Assembly (NCBI GenBank): GCA_022606425.2
Contig: JAHDVF020001317.1
Location: 1 to 64,000 of the forward strand
Origin: Lepidostoma basale
Lineage: Eukaryota; Arthropoda; Insecta; Trichoptera; Lepidostomatidae
DNA length: 64,000 nt
Direction: 5' to 3'
The position numbers and the translations under genes are program-made. Below the pieces are notes generated by a model. The model worked only from the letters and a program-made list of their open reading frames with translations, searched no databases and was not told the DNA's origin. Positions 1-11,063 of this stretch are shown one piece after another (the stretch's first letter is position 1; each line of letters opens with the position of its first letter).

Positions 1-21
1 CTATGATCTATAGCTCCCCTA

Positions 22-142
22 ATTATCAGGAAGGAATCTAGAGCGGATGAACTAAATTATGAAAAGATCAGTGCGTTGGTTAGGTTAAACATAACGCAGG
101 GATGAAGAAACAATGGTTAGGAAAGTATACGTTTATACATTT
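22..142 (+). pseudogene. LINE-A fragment
   Basis: Short decayed piece of the LINE-A C-terminal region. It resembles the same stretch in the copy at 62165-62450: a GGAATCTAGAGCGGA-type block, then TATGAAAAGATC, GCGTTGGTT and ATGGTTAGGAAAGTATACG. Neither end of the element is present and no open frame remains. Confidence 0.6.
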
Positions 143-359
143 TTCCAAAAAATATTATTTTATTGTACTATTAATTAGATAAAAACACTTTACGGTATAA
201 GCTGGCTATAATACAAGGCAAACACTTGATATATTACAATAACCTTTGTGGTCAAAATCAACACTCGATTTAAAATTGTTTTACCTACTGCCGAAAATGA
301 TGCAAAAAATAGGTTGACATTTATTTTCTTATAGTCTTAAAATGAAAACTAATAAATAT

Positions 360-590
360 TAAAAAATATATATTATTTGTATTTAAAATAATATAATATA
401 AAAACACTGCACATTGTTTTTCACCACTATGTGGCTATTTTGATCTTAAGGCTTCGTAATAACAAAAGGAAGCTTGAGTACAAGCAAAACTAGTCGGTAA
501 TTGAACTAACCGCATAGTGGTGAAAAACCAAGTGCAGCGTTTTTATTATATTTTATTTTATATCCAAATAAAAAATATATATAATATATT
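360..590. repeat. AT-rich foldback element
   Basis: Inverted repeat with arms of about 70 bp. The left arm contains AAAACACTGCAC and TTTTTCACCACTATG; the right arm contains the reverse complement (CATAGTGGTGAAAAA, GTGCAGCGTTTTT) and both run out into AT-rich flanks. The centre includes AAGCTTGAGTACAAGCAAAACTAG, which resembles DNA just outside the long LINE-A copy near 43230. Looks like a non-autonomous MITE. From 591 to 1297 I see no gene, only AT-rich sequence. Confidence 0.6.
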
Positions 591-1308
591 ACCACAAAGT
601 GAATGTTTCATACGAAAATTTAATAGATATTTAACTTTTTTGAAATATTAAATAGGATGAAAAAAAATATATGTAGAGAATGAATAATGAAAAAGAAATT
701 ATCATGACCAAAAAGCGCAGGAAACCTAAATAAGAGAAACCATATATATAAAGTGCTCCAAATGATTACCAAAAGTAAAATTAACGGAAAAGTTTTGGGA
801 GAAGAAGAAAATCTCGTTCTAGAAAACTTTCGAATAGTCCAGATCTAGCACAAAATCCCCATTGAAGATGCTCTATAAAGGGTAGAAGTGGCTATGATGT
901 TATTCAACCAACAACAAGAAGAAGTAATATAGGAATCGTGTATATATACGTGTATTACCTTTATATTAGCTAGTAATTGACAAATAACAATCATAAAATT
1001 GTTAGTTACTAGTATATAAATATGCTTGTCAAACAATTTGCATTTTAAATAGATCGTAAAATTCATCCAATCAATAATCACGTTTTTGTGGACTGTGAGC
1101 CAGTTGGCTGTTTAACAACAAGCAGGTTGCTATCCTTGTTTATATGCCTCGGAAAAAAATTAACCTCCCATGAAAGGCCAGCCTGACTAAAGAAACACAC
1201 CAAAGGTCTAAAAAAGAAGAAAAGGAAGAATCACGTGTTGTCAAGTCTAAGATGTTTTAAATCTGATTGTTATAACAAAATAGACGGATACCAGTACTCA
1301 TGTATCAT

Positions 1309-1777
1309 CTTCTTCTTATTCTTCTTATGCTTTATTAAGGACTGCGTCCTGTCATTTCTCGGAGCCTGTTCCTGGGGTGTAGATGTCCAACTGTCTCGCC
1401 ATCTTTTGGGTGGTCTTTCTGGAGGTCGATTTCCTGTTGGTATATGAATTGAGGCTATATTTATCACTCTTTCAGTACATGCTCTTTCCACATGATCTCT
1501 CCAGAAGCGTCTTCTCAGTTTTACCCATCGCACGACATCTTTCACATTGCAGATATTTCTTATTTCAGAATTTTTTACTCTGTCTCGGAGTGTCGTTCCT
1601 GAAACGGATCGGAGAGTCTTCATTTCTGTGGTTCTAAGGAGACATTTTGTTCTGATGGTGTCAGCTCTTGTTTCTATTCCATGTGTCATTATAGGACTAC
1701 GCATTTCTTGAAGATTCGTATTATGCTCTCCTTTAGCATATTTTTGTTTTTCCAAACAGCATTTTTCAAGCAGCCAA
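1309..1777 (-). pseudogene. LINE-B, 5'-truncated insertion with target-site duplication
   Basis: A non-LTR retrotransposon 3' end. The minus-strand frame (about 1320-1740) reads ETRADTIRTKCLLRTTEMKTLRS, a TLRDRV motif, FWRDHVERA and RPPKRWRDSW, the post-RT C-terminal region also seen at 10575, 20979, 40690 and 44976. The sense 3' end is a GAA-rich microsatellite (TTCTTCTTATTCTTC on the plus strand). An 11-bp duplication, TCATGTATCAT, flanks it at 1298-1308 and 1778-1788, marking a target-primed insertion. Only the C-terminus is present; no RT catalytic motif is included, so the copy is dead. Confidence 0.8.
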
Positions 1778-1789
1778 TCATGTATCATG

Positions 1790-2949
1790 ATGAAGGTAAA
1801 TAATTGCAGAGACCCTACTTTAGTGAACTCATTACATTATTCACATTGTTGGTTGGCTTAGTTTGTTACTTTATTAGTCAGTCAGGAGATCGTGAGTGAA
1901 CTACAAACTCTCGTAGGTTAGTAGACTACAGGTGATAGAGTTAGAAACTTGGAGTTCCAGTTTGTGACTGAATTTGCATCATACGATTTTACCATACTTG
2001 TTATAGAAACAAGATTTGATATGACAAACTAAATTAAAATGAGTATTTTTTATGTTTCTCTGTGATTTAGCTACAATTTTTTTCTGACATACAATCAATC
2101 AATCAATCACAATCACAAATATTTTTCAATCGCTTTATGAAAACCTGTACTAAAGCTTTTATTTTATAAACTTTTTGAAGTCCAAACAGTAAAATTAAAA
2201 TTATGCTATGCTACTAGACACTAGCGCAAATCCACTGGCGCCCACATAAACCAGACTGCGACAAAGGAAATTTTATTTTAAAAAGAGTATTGTCCCGCCA
2301 GACTTCTACTATTGGGAACTGCATAAATACATTGTCCTTAGCAAAATCCTTCAACAAGCACTAACTATTCCTTGAAACAAAATTAACAATGATCTATTTC
2401 TAAAAAGTGCATAATAAAATTGCAAACTTTAAACAGCACCTTGAAGGAAAAACCTTGTAACCGTTTCTACACATAAAAACTTAATTTAAATGAAAATAAC
2501 AGTAATTAAAGCATTAAGTGTTAACATAATGGAAAATAATTAATTTTCTAAAACCAATTTCCCAACATTTTTTTTATAGTAGTTTAATAAAAATATTATC
2601 TTAATTTGTTAATATTTGAATATTGAATTCTTGTATTACATTAAAAATATGTTTGTATGAAACATACAATATCATTCTCTCGATAATGTTTAAAGTTGAA
2701 AATACTCAGAATTTAAACTCATTTGAAATTCCACGCTAATTTTTACAGCAAATTCAAGTTTTTGTATATTACTATAAAAAAAAACAATTAATATAATAAT
2801 ATAATAATAATAAATTGGATAATTTAAAGAGCGTCATTTTTTTTAATTACTCCTCTCAAGGGCGCTGTAAAAAATATTCCGTTTTATGAACTAGTTAAAA
2901 AAAACATATTTAGTTTGAGGGCTGCACCTGACGCAGTCGATCAAGATTT
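1790..2949. other. AT-rich stretch without recognised gene
   Basis: No coding frame, RNA gene or repeat family shared with the rest of the window was recognised. There is a short AATC tandem run near 2094-2112 and an AT microsatellite near 2790-2812. Confidence 0.5.
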
Positions 2950-3126
2950 AGGGTGCCTGTCCACCGGAGAGGAGCAAGGCTGCGGAGCGGTAAGGGAGGT
3001 AAAAATCCACCAATAGAATTGCATAAAATTGCCGATTCGGAGCGGAGATTTTATGCAATTCTATTGGTGGATTTTTACCTCGCTTACCGCTCCGCAACCT
3101 AGCTCCGCTCCGGTGGACAGGCACCC
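2950..3126. repeat. Compact near-perfect palindrome (foldback MITE)
   Basis: Two arms of about 80 bp (2950-3029 and 3047-3126), nearly identical as inverted copies, separated by about 17 nt. Outer ends are AGGGTGCCTGTCCACCGG and its complement; the inner part contains AAAATCCACCAATAGAAT and its complement. GC content is well above the surroundings. It sits inside the L2/CR1-like LINE remnant, so it inserted after that copy. It has no coding capacity. Confidence 0.85.
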
Positions 3127-3745
3127 TCACATCAGGAAACGATGATTTGAAAAGGTGCGTTTTGAGTCTTGCATTGAATGCAGACTGGAGTTTAGTTTTC
3201 TGTTTGAGGATATTGGACTCCATTGCAGAAATCTAGTCGTGAATTGATTATTGTTTTAAAACTGTCAACGGGAATATTTCTTTTTATGTATCTTAATTGA
3301 GAAGAAGCTACTGCTGACTGTTTTATTGATTTGAGTTTTCAATGAAAGATCAGTCTCTAGATGGACGCCAAGAAGGTTTATTGGATTTTCAGAAGAGATA
3401 TCTGTGTCGGATATATATACTGGAGAGCGATCAATTAAGTTTTGGCGCTTCATAGAAGCAGTCCATAGAAATTATGTTTTCGATGGGTTTAATTGGTGTT
3501 TATTCAAAGCCATCCAATTTAATACAGCGTCAATGTAGTTGACTGTCGAAGATTTGGGATGTCTTGTATCAGTAGGGTCACAGAAAGAGTATATTTGCTG
3601 GTCGTCAGCATGGCAATGCGACAGCAAGCCGAAATTTTTTATAATTATGATCACATCGTTCGTAAAAATTATAAATAGAAGAGGTCCCAGCACATATCCT
3701 TGGGGTACTCCAGATTCGACTCCAGTCGCTTTATAAGATAGGAGT
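3127..3745 (-). pseudogene. L2/CR1-like LINE remnant (RT and C-terminus)
   Basis: Minus-strand reading gives pieces of a reverse transcriptase in several frames. Near 3690-3735: SGVPQG followed by VLGPLLFIIFTNDV (RT motif B region). Near 3610: HADDQQIY, a mutated Y/F-ADD motif. Near 3480-3510: WMALNKHQLNPSKT. Near 3380: LLGVHLETDLSLKTQI. Near 3140-3200: LQSAFNARLKTHLF, the terminal motif of L2/CR1-type ORF2. Internal deletions and frameshifts make it a pseudogene. The clade follows the HADD-QIY and LKTHLF signatures and remains approximate. The palindrome at 2950-3126 interrupts its 3' side. Confidence 0.7.
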
Positions 3746-4535
3746 GATCGATTGTAATAAATGCAGCACTCATGTCGAGTAGGGAAAGCAATGCTTACTT
3801 ATTTATCACATTCGTTCAGTTAGATCAAATACAAGGCCTTGAAAAATATATTATAAATAAATATATTTTTTTAATATAATATAAATAAAGTGAATTTAAA
3901 ATAGGATATCTCTATTTTACTTATATAATACTCGTGTATCACATTATGTGGTGGATTTATTTGTCATAACCTACTATTACGTGATAATTAAATATTGTTA
4001 TAAATATATTCGCATATCTATTTATATTGAATTGAACCGAGGTAGTTTTTAGATTTTAAAGTAATTTTTATTGCTTGTCCATCATTTTATGTGAAGAATG
4101 ATAAAGGAAAATTCTTGGGAATAAAACCAAAAGTACCCTGAAAAGCACGAGTGCTGAATAGTTTATGACGTCAACTGTACCGAGTTGAACGTAGCTCGGG
4201 CATAACTTTTAAACAGTGGATTGGTATCCGAAGAAGATGAGTTATAAATAAGTCACGAAGCGTACTGGATACTTAACTTATGAATTATTTATAAACCTTG
4301 TTTAGAAAAGACTTGGTAATCCTTTGTGATACCACGGCTTCTGTTGAATTTTTCGATTAAATTTTCGTTGCATTTGGATAAAAACTAAAAAAATCATTGT
4401 GACGTTGACATAAAATTATATGTGGGAATAAATTAAATTTATATTAAATTTAATACACCGTATCAAATTGTATATGTGGGAATAAAATAAATGGCGTACT
4501 CAAAGTCATAACTACAAATACAAAATATATCCACA
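3746..4535. other. AT-rich stretch without recognised gene
   Basis: No gene seen. It contains a short local duplication of a TATATGTGGGAATAAA block (about 4420-4435 and 4466-4484). Confidence 0.5.
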
Positions 4536-4905
4536 GAAGCAAAGATGGCAGTACATAATGGAGTTCTAGTGCCAACCCTCATATATGGAAAAGAAGCTTC
4601 GAGCTGGCAAAAGCGGGATAAACGCCGTAGAAATGAGATCACTAAAAAGAATGTGCGGGAAAACGTTGTATGATAGAATGCCTAGGAAAATGTGACATTA
4701 CCAAATTAATCAATTACTAAAAGGCGGTCACATTCGGAATAATAAGTCGGAATAATTGACGTGCGTGCATGGTACGGTGTATAAATGTAGAGGAAGACCG
4801 AGAGGTATGCCAGGACAGAGAATTGTGGCGATCCATTCTCTCTGCCTACCCCTCCGGGGGTATGTCCGGGGAAATGTCGTGATGGTTAGTTAGTTAGTTA
4901 GTTAG
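4536..4905 (+). pseudogene. LINE-A 3' fragment, (TTAG)n tail
   Basis: Degenerate C-terminal part of LINE-A. It starts in the region encoding MAVHNGVLVPTLMYG, with GATGGCAGTACATAATGGAG, and ends in CTGCCTACCCCTCCGGGG and GATGGTTAGTTAGTTAGTTAG. There is an internal deletion around 4680 and several frame breaks; the stem-forming CCCC/GGGG block is duplicated in part. Non-functional. Confidence 0.75.
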
Positions 4906-5012
4906 TGACGTTGATTATGTTTGTGAATACGAGTATGTAAAAATAAATAATAAAAATCTTCCTTCGCAATCAAAGTGTAGTGTCTAAAAACCACCTGTAA
5001 TTAATAGAAAAT

Positions 5013-5583
5013 CTTAATTTAATTGTATCTCAATAGAGACGAAGATGCAAACTGGAAACTGAATATGGTTGATCAAAGTATTTACAGGACTTATGACCAG
5101 TCATTGGTTGGGTTAAGCGCACGCTTTATGTACAACATTCCCCATTCCACCTATTTCTTTATGACCATGTAAGACAAATTTTTGGAGGTTGTATATATGT
5201 TACAAATCTATGATGTACTTCACATGTCAGTTTCAATACGCCATCTATGTAGATTTGATTACATATGTTAAACTTTTTAAGATGAATCTATATAATCCAC
5301 ACACTAACGCCATCTATGGAGATTAATTTTTAATAAGGCTATCGCCATTAGCGCATTGTTTAGAAGCCGCCTGGAGATATCACTCCTATCTAAAGCGTGC
5401 GCTTAACCCAATCAAAGACAGGTCATAAGTCCTGTAAACACCTTGATCAACCATATTCAGTTTCCAGTTTGCATCTTCGTCTCTATTGAGATACAATTAA
5501 ATTTCATGAATTAATCACCCACCATGGGTAAAATCCAGAATTCGTATACAAGTATAAGTATACATTCACAAAAAATATTCGGA
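5013..5583. repeat. FB-1 foldback element, nearly complete copy
   Basis: FB-1 is defined by inverted ends ATTGTATCTCAATAGAGACG. Here the left arm (5025-5135) and the right arm (5385-5510) are long inverted copies, each running through CATATTCAGTTTCC and GGACTTATGACC-type blocks into AAGCGTGCGCTT. The right side continues into the outer block GGTAAAATCCAG...TATACATTCA up to about 5583; the left side lacks it. The middle holds repeated CGCCATCTATG units. No coding frame. Behaves as a long-TIR MITE. Confidence 0.75.
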
Positions 5584-6027
5584 AGATATGTGTTTAATAT
5601 TTTGATATGTGTTTAATATTTATTCCACAATATTTTGAGGTTAAAAAAAATTACGTCACTACAAGTGCAGTAAGGAAACAAAAGCAGACATCTGTCATCG
5701 ACATTGAAGTAGGAGTAGCAATTGATTCATATATATTTTTTTATCGTTGGTGATATTTTCATTCTAAAGAAACCGCTATATCTAGGGTTTTTCAACATCA
5801 AAGTTCGATATTTACTTAAAAAGCAGAGTAAAGGGACCAAAAAATGTTTCATGCTTGAAAAATCAAATTGACAGATCATGATATTACATCACTCGAAAAT
5901 AAATGTATCATTTTAAGAAACATTTCACTTCATTTAATTTATTTTCTACAATTTATACTCATTTGAAGTCATTGTGTGTATGCTTTTAGCTTGAAATGAA
6001 CATAAATTTTCTTTTTGATACATACAT

Positions 6028-6516
6028 ATACTATGTATGGAAGCGAAGCATGGAACTGGCAAAATAAGGATGAAAGTAGAATAAATGCAGTAGAAATGAG
6101 ATCTCTTAGACGAATGTGTGGATATTCTGTGTATGATAGAGTGTCGAATGAAAATATAAGAAGTGAATGCGGTGCGAATGATGGTGTCATGAACAAAATA
6201 ATGAAAGGATCATTAAGATGGTTTGGACATATGGAAAGAATGAATGAAGAAAGAATGGTAAAAAAATTATATGTTAATGATGTAAATGGTACCAGAAATA
6301 GAGGAAGACCGAGGAAAACGTGGCACGATCAAATAAATCAAATATTGAATGTCGGCCATGTGAGGAGTCAGAGAAATCGACGCGCGTGCATGACACGATG
6401 TATGAATGTTGAGGAATCGGGAGAAATATGTCAGGAAAGAAAGGTGTGGCAGTCCATTCTTTCTGCCTACCCCTTCGGGGAGATGGCGTGATGGTTAGTT
6501 AGTTAGTTAGTTAGTT
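6028..6516 (+). pseudogene. LINE-A 3' end, best-preserved C-terminal frame
   Basis: An uninterrupted frame from about 6030 to the TGA at 6489-6491 encodes the LINE-A C-terminal region: MYGSEAWNWQNKDESRINAVE, LRRMCG, SLRWFGHMERM, NRGRPRKTWHDQINQIL and WQSILSAYPFGE. The RG/GRPRKTWHDQINQIL block is the conserved tail domain of RTE-superfamily ORF2 proteins. The stop is followed after only two bases by GGTTAGTTAG..., so the element has virtually no 3' UTR. Upstream RT and endonuclease are missing (5'-truncated), so this is a dead fragment although its frame is open. Confidence 0.85.
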
Positions 6517-6720
6517 ACATATACTACAATAGTTTATAATTACTTCTTCTACTACTTCTCGGCGCTACAACCCGTTGTGGGACTTGGCCTCCTACACAAC
6601 AGTCTTCTACTGGCTTCTTTCCCTGGCCATCTCTCTCCATTCCCCATTACTAGTATATTTCATGTTGATTCTATACAAAATTCAATAAAACTGAACAAAA
6701 GTTTGGTACAACTTTTATGT

Positions 6721-6974
6721 ATTATTATTATAATTTTGTTGAACCGCTCTTTACATCATGACAACATGACCCAAATCGATGTAACGGGTATTATACGTAT
6801 CATAGTGATTCTCGTGACATTTTAGGTAGCTAATCTATCGCCACTTTATTGTCATGTGAATTCTACACCAAACCAAAGACAGTGTGACAATCACATAGCC
6901 CTCGCCGGGAATCGAACCCGGAACCTTCGGGGGTGGCAGTCAATGCACTTACCACTTTGCCACGAAGGTCGTCA
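6721..6974 (-). mobile_element. SINE-2, (AAT)n-tailed subfamily
   Basis: In the minus direction the 5' end at about 6974 reads GACGACCTTCGTGGCAAAG, with an A-box-like start, and GGTTCCGGGTTCGATTCCC, a good B box (RNA polymerase III internal promoter). The body contains GTGTGACAATCACA-type and TGACAATAAAGTGGCGAT-type blocks. The 3' end here is the CATCGATTTGGGTC / GATGTAAAGAGCGGTTC module followed by AAT repeats, unlike the poly(A) copies at 28435 and 56247. tRNA-derived SINE. Confidence 0.8.
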
Positions 6975-7391
6975 AAAGTGTTGTATATACAGCAGAACTA
7001 TTGTTCGGCAAAAATGTCATATGATTCGGTTTTAATAATCTATTTTGTAAAAAGTCTGTTACCCGAAAATTTTATAAAAGTTCAATTCATATTTATAAAT
7101 ATAATTTGAGTATGCAGAGAATCTGACATTATCCAGATAGAATTTGTATCGTGTAATATTACATTTTTTTACCATAATAAATTCGTGATTGTGTAAATTT
7201 TAGATAAATACGAGTTTACGAAATTTTATACGTTCTATAAAAACCTTAAACATCGTGTTAGCATTAAAAACCTTAAACATTCGCGTAACAAATCGAATTC
7301 ACAAATTCAATTTAATCAAAAAAAATAAAAATAAATATTTATTTTTTTATTTAATATATTTAAAAAAAACAATTTTGTTATATGGATTTAT

Positions 7392-7868
7392 TTTTAGATC
7401 TTACTTTTAATTATGTAATGTTTCAGGTATATTTTGAATTGAGTTGTAGTGAGACTCCTTGTGTCTTTTGGTAGTTCGTTGTAAAGTTTCAGTCCATTGT
7501 TTAATATCCTTGATTGTCCTGTCTTAGTTCGTGCATTCAGTAAATGATATCTGTCACAGCTCCTGGTCCAGTGTCTGTGTACGTCTGAATTTTTAGTTAC
7601 TTTGTAGCTGCTGTCTGTTGTCGCTTCCATGGTCACTTTGTGTACAATTTTCAAGGTCTCAAATTTGTTCAGGTCTGATATGTTTATTTGTTTTGTTTGT
7701 CTGTATACTTGTATGGTTGGGGTAAGATAGTTCATGTTATAGGCTAATTTAATTATTTTATTTTGTTGTCTTTGGAGTCTGGAGATGTCCTTTTGGTTTC
7801 CTGTTCCCCAGAAAGGAATCATATATGTCAGTCGGCTTTTAACATACGCTTCGTGCATCATAACTTTT
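7392..7868 (-). pseudogene. LINE-E: C-terminal domain of a non-LTR ORF2
   Basis: A continuous minus-strand frame of about 155 codons begins near 7861 and stops at 7394. It contains SRLTYMIPFWGTG, LQRQQNKIIKLAY, MNYLTPTIQVY and LNNGLKLYNELPKDTRSL. This pattern (W-G followed by LQ-QNK-I-I, then YN-LP) is the usual post-RT region of CR1/Jockey-type non-LTR retrotransposons. The reverse transcriptase itself is absent, so it is a 5'-truncated copy. Family assignment within CR1/Jockey is not resolved. Confidence 0.7.
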
Positions 7869-8716
7869 TCTTTTTTGGTATTTAATTTTGTATTTTGTAG
7901 AAGGAGTATAGCGCTACGAGTTTCTAGCGCTACACTAACGTTAAAATTCTAATTATTATTTTTTTACTAAGAAAAACTCAAATAAATACTTGGACAGTTT
8001 ATGACGATGTTCACAACAATATGAGCTCATTTTCGTAACCCTGAAGAAACTCTGGCAGGAGCGGACCGGTTGGTTCCTTAGAACAAAAAAGTTATAAAAA
8101 AACAGAGTACAAATTATTTGTATAATGCCAGACCACAAATTAAGAGCTTCCTACGAATTGAATTTCAAATAATTAACTCACTACAAAGACGGCACTTAGC
8201 GGTGTGGCTTTCCTTACATTTTTCGGCCATAGAAGAAATTTATTCATGAATTATTTCATCGTTCTCTCCGACGTGTGTACATTATGTTTGTGTCTATTTT
8301 AGTTTAGTGGAAATGGAAGTTGTGAAGCGTTTTACTCTAATTATTATCTGACCTGAATATTTGCGTGAGGAACACTTTCGTGCAGGGATGTTTCACGCGT
8401 GTTTACACGTGTAGGCTAGTACTCGGCACTCGCCAGGGGCGGCATCGAAAGCCTTTCTTTCAAAGTATTCAAACAAATAACTACGTGAAAGCTACATTTT
8501 TAATCGATTTATAACAAATCAAATATCTCACATTTAAAACACATTTAACCTTTAATTGGACTAAAGCAAATATTTCTCACTTGTTCTTGACTCACATGTC
8601 ACATGTTACTCAAGACAAATATTAGAAGGTATTTTTTAAACCTTCGTTGAAAATATTATTATTTAAAATAATCAGTTTTCCAGCGCATAATTAAGAGTTA
8701 GCTTTACTATAAAAAA
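7869..8716. other. AT-rich stretch without recognised gene
   Basis: No gene seen. A GC-richer patch (about 8380-8460, with ACGCGTGTTTACACGTG palindrome-like sequence) has no coding signature. Confidence 0.45.
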
Positions 8717-9005
8717 AACTAACTAACCATCACGCCGTCTCCCCGAAAGGGTAGGCAGAATGCGGTGTGATGAGTTGCGAACCTCGTCGCCACCAATAGG
8801 CATCTCCCGCGCATACTTCAATCGTTCAACGTCCACAAAATAAGTCCAAAACAAATAATATAAAATACAATGATATAAAATTAAATAACGCAATAAAAAT
8901 AATTAAACACATAATGTTCAATTTGATGGTGCACATGCTGTCAGCTGGACGATCCGGGCTTTTGTGTTTATTTAATTTATTTTCCACGTATCCACCGTTT
9001 TCTAA
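8717..9005 (-). mobile_element. SINE-1 copy with internal deletion
   Basis: Minus-strand SINE-1: the tail CTAACTAACCATCACGCC and the CCCCGAAAGGGTAGG hairpin are at 8717-8757, and the body runs through GGTTGCGAACCTCGTCGCC to GTGCACATGCTGTCAGCTGG and CCACGTATCCACCG. About 60-70 nt are missing just after the LINE-A-like tail compared with the copy at 52010. Confidence 0.75.
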
Positions 9006-9304
9006 GATTAACTTAAACTTAATTAAATTTAACTTAAATTAAAGTTAACTTTACTCTTTGACATAATTTTATATTTAAATACTATTTTAAAAAATCTAAT
9101 TGTCTTAACCGAAAACTACTATTAATTGTCACCCCTAAATGTATTTTAAAAATTAATTAGTAAATATATTAATGCACTGTATTTTTCGTATCGTTTAAAT
9201 ACAAATATCCTTAGTTTTTAATACGACGTATTCATTTTAAACAGTTTTCTGTTAATCCATTTTAAACAACATATGCGTTAATGATACATATTTAATATTT
9301 AATT

Positions 9305-9740
9305 AATACTTACTTATGAAAGTGATGTTTGGAGTTAGCAAAAGAAAAAGAAAAATTAAAGTTGGATAAATGCCGATGAAAGGAGGTCACTGAGATAGAG
9401 AAGAATGTGCGGGAAAACAATATACTCGTATGATAGAATACCAAACGATAAAATAAGGAAGAAATGTAAGGCAGACTATTACATTATTAGTAAAATTAAC
9501 AAAGGATCCATGAGATGGTTTGGACATATTGAACGAATGGACGAAAGAAGAATGATTTAAATGTTGTATGCATGCATTGTGAGTGGAAAGAGAGAGCGTG
9601 GAAGACCAAGGAAAGTATAGCAATACCTAATTAATCAAATACTAAAATGGGGCTATATTAGAAGTCGGAAAAATCGACGAGAGTACATGTTACGGTTTAT
9701 TCTCTCTGCCTATCCCTCCTAAGAAATTGCGTGATGTAGC
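9305..9740 (+). pseudogene. LINE-A fragment, decayed
   Basis: Recognisable LINE-A C-terminal region: GAATGTGCGGGAAAAC, GAGATGGTTTGGACATATTG, GAAGACCAAGGAAAG and TTCTCTCTGCCTATCCC. Several stops and indels are present and the tail has been lost (ends near GCGTGATG). Confidence 0.65.
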
Positions 9741-9879
9741 GTTGATGTAGTATGATGTAGTGAGAAATGGGTTAGTTTTTTGTTTGGATTTGGTAAAATT
9801 TTGTTAAACTTTTAATTGTTGTACACTTCTCTTATTCATCAGATAAATGAATTAAGAGAAGTGATAATCAAATGATTTT

Positions 9880-10060
9880 ACTGAAATCTCTTGATGGAAG
9901 TTAATTTTAAATTATAATGAAATTAAACTGGACTCGACTGGACTGGACCAGTCTGTCAATGCCAGCGAGCCTGGCGAAACCGGTTACTGTCGAAATAAAG
10001 ACAAAAGTGGAAGTAGTTAAAAACATCGTTTTATTTAATTATTATTTAAAGATAAGTGAG
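9880..10060 (+). repeat. HHR family IV repeat, single arm
   Basis: Single-orientation copy of the family seen as inverted dimers at 10915 and 39715: TGACGCTGG-type ends are replaced by AGACAAAAGTGGAAGTAG and ACATCGTTTTATTTAAT on its right side. It contains the hammerhead-like motif at 9949-9989, described separately. Confidence 0.6.
9949..9989 (+). ncRNA. Hammerhead-ribozyme-like motif, family IV
   Basis: Stem I strands CAGU (9949-9952) and ACUG (9986-9989) pair perfectly. The core CUGUCAA occupies 9953-9959, then one extra U. Stem II is GCCAG with CUGGC around loop CGAGC. GAAA follows at 9976-9979, the palindrome CCGG as minimal stem III, and UU at the cleavage position. The core differs from the canonical CUGAUGA at two or more positions, so catalysis is doubtful; the architecture is clear. 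Confidence 0.5.
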
Positions 10061-10574
10061 TTTATTTATGTTTAGATGTGGATCGTTTTAATTAATGTCG
10101 TAGTTTGGTCTTACATAAGGTGATAAGAAATTCGAAAGTTAACATTTTAGAACTAATATTCTATATCCATCTCTGATATATACAAATGTTAAATAAATAC
10201 CTTTGCGTGTAAAGTTAGTTAGATGTATTGTATAATTTGCAAAGCGCAGAAATACTGAATTATTTAGAGTAGTGGGAATTAAATGACATGCACAGACATT
10301 CCAATAACGTACTTGTTGTTCCATCTAAATAATAATTATTTCCGAGTAGATATAACGCAACGAGTTGAACTCTGCATTTATTTTGAACGCTGATATCGTA
10401 TATTCAAATCAATAGTTTTGAAATACATATTATAATGTTTATAATTTGAGTGAAAATTACACTTCCTTATTATGTCTAGGATTAATCTCAAGTCAAGGAG
10501 TAAGAGTCAAACACTTTGTCCTTCAAAGTACCACTCAGTTTATCTATTGATATAATGAATGTGGTATAACATTA

Positions 10575-10790
10575 TTTTTCTTCTTCTTCTTCTTCTGCTT
10601 TATTAAGGATGTCCTGTTATTTCTCGGAGCCTGTTTCTGGGATACAGATGTCCAACTGTCTCGCCATCTTTTAGGTGGTCTTCCTACCGTTCGATTTCCT
10701 GTTGGTACTTTATTTGCGGCTATATTGATCACTCTTTCAGAACATGCTCTTTCCACATGATCTCCAGTAGCGTCTTCTCAGTCTTCCCCA
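10575..10790 (-). pseudogene. LINE-B 3' fragment
   Basis: Plus-strand CTTCTTCTTCTTCTTCTG is the complement of the (GAA)n tail. The minus frame reads MERACSERVINIA, VPTGNRTVGRPPKRWRDSW. Short 5'-truncated copy, closest to the one at 1309-1777. Confidence 0.75.
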
Positions 10791-10978
10791 TAGCAACATT
10801 TTTATGTACTAAAAATTATCTTTTTTATAACGCAGAATCTAAAATTCAATACAAATCTTCTTTTAATAAATTGAAAACACAATAATATAAACGAATGAAT
10901 ATTTTTCAAAATGATTATTAAATAATAATTAAATAAAACGATGTTTTTTAACTACTTCCACTTTTATATTTATGTAGA

Positions 10979-11019
10979 TAGCGACCGGTTTCGCCAGGCT
11001 CGCTGGCATCGACAGACTA
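10979..11019 (-). ncRNA. Hammerhead-ribozyme-like motif, family IV (minus arm)
   Basis: Stem I UAGU/GCUA, core CUGUCGA, extra U, stem II GCCAG/CUGGC with loop CGAGC, GAAA, palindrome CCGG, then UC. Relative to the plus arm the fourth stem I pair is U-A instead of C-G, a compensatory change. The core has U6 and C7 in place of A6 and U7. Confidence 0.55.
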
Positions 11020-11022
11020 GAC

Positions 11023-11063
11023 CAGTCTGTCGATGCCAGCGAGCCTGGCGAAACCGGTCGCTG
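11023..11063 (+). ncRNA. Hammerhead-ribozyme-like motif, family IV (plus arm)
   Basis: Stem I CAGU (11023-11026) pairs with GCUG (11060-11063). Core CUGUCGA 11027-11033, extra U 11034, stem II 11035-11039 with 11045-11049, GAAA 11050-11053, CCGG 11054-11057, UC 11058-11059. Same plan as all other HHR families here. Confidence 0.55.

Noticed and set aside
4880..4905. TTAG repeats as telomeric DNA
   Set aside because: The insect telomere unit is TTAGG; here the unit is TTAG, only 2-6 units long, and always at the 3' end of LINE-A or SINE-1.
6028..6491. 158-codon open frame as a host gene
   Set aside because: The same protein is seen in many broken copies with the same tail, so it is the C-terminus of LINE-A.
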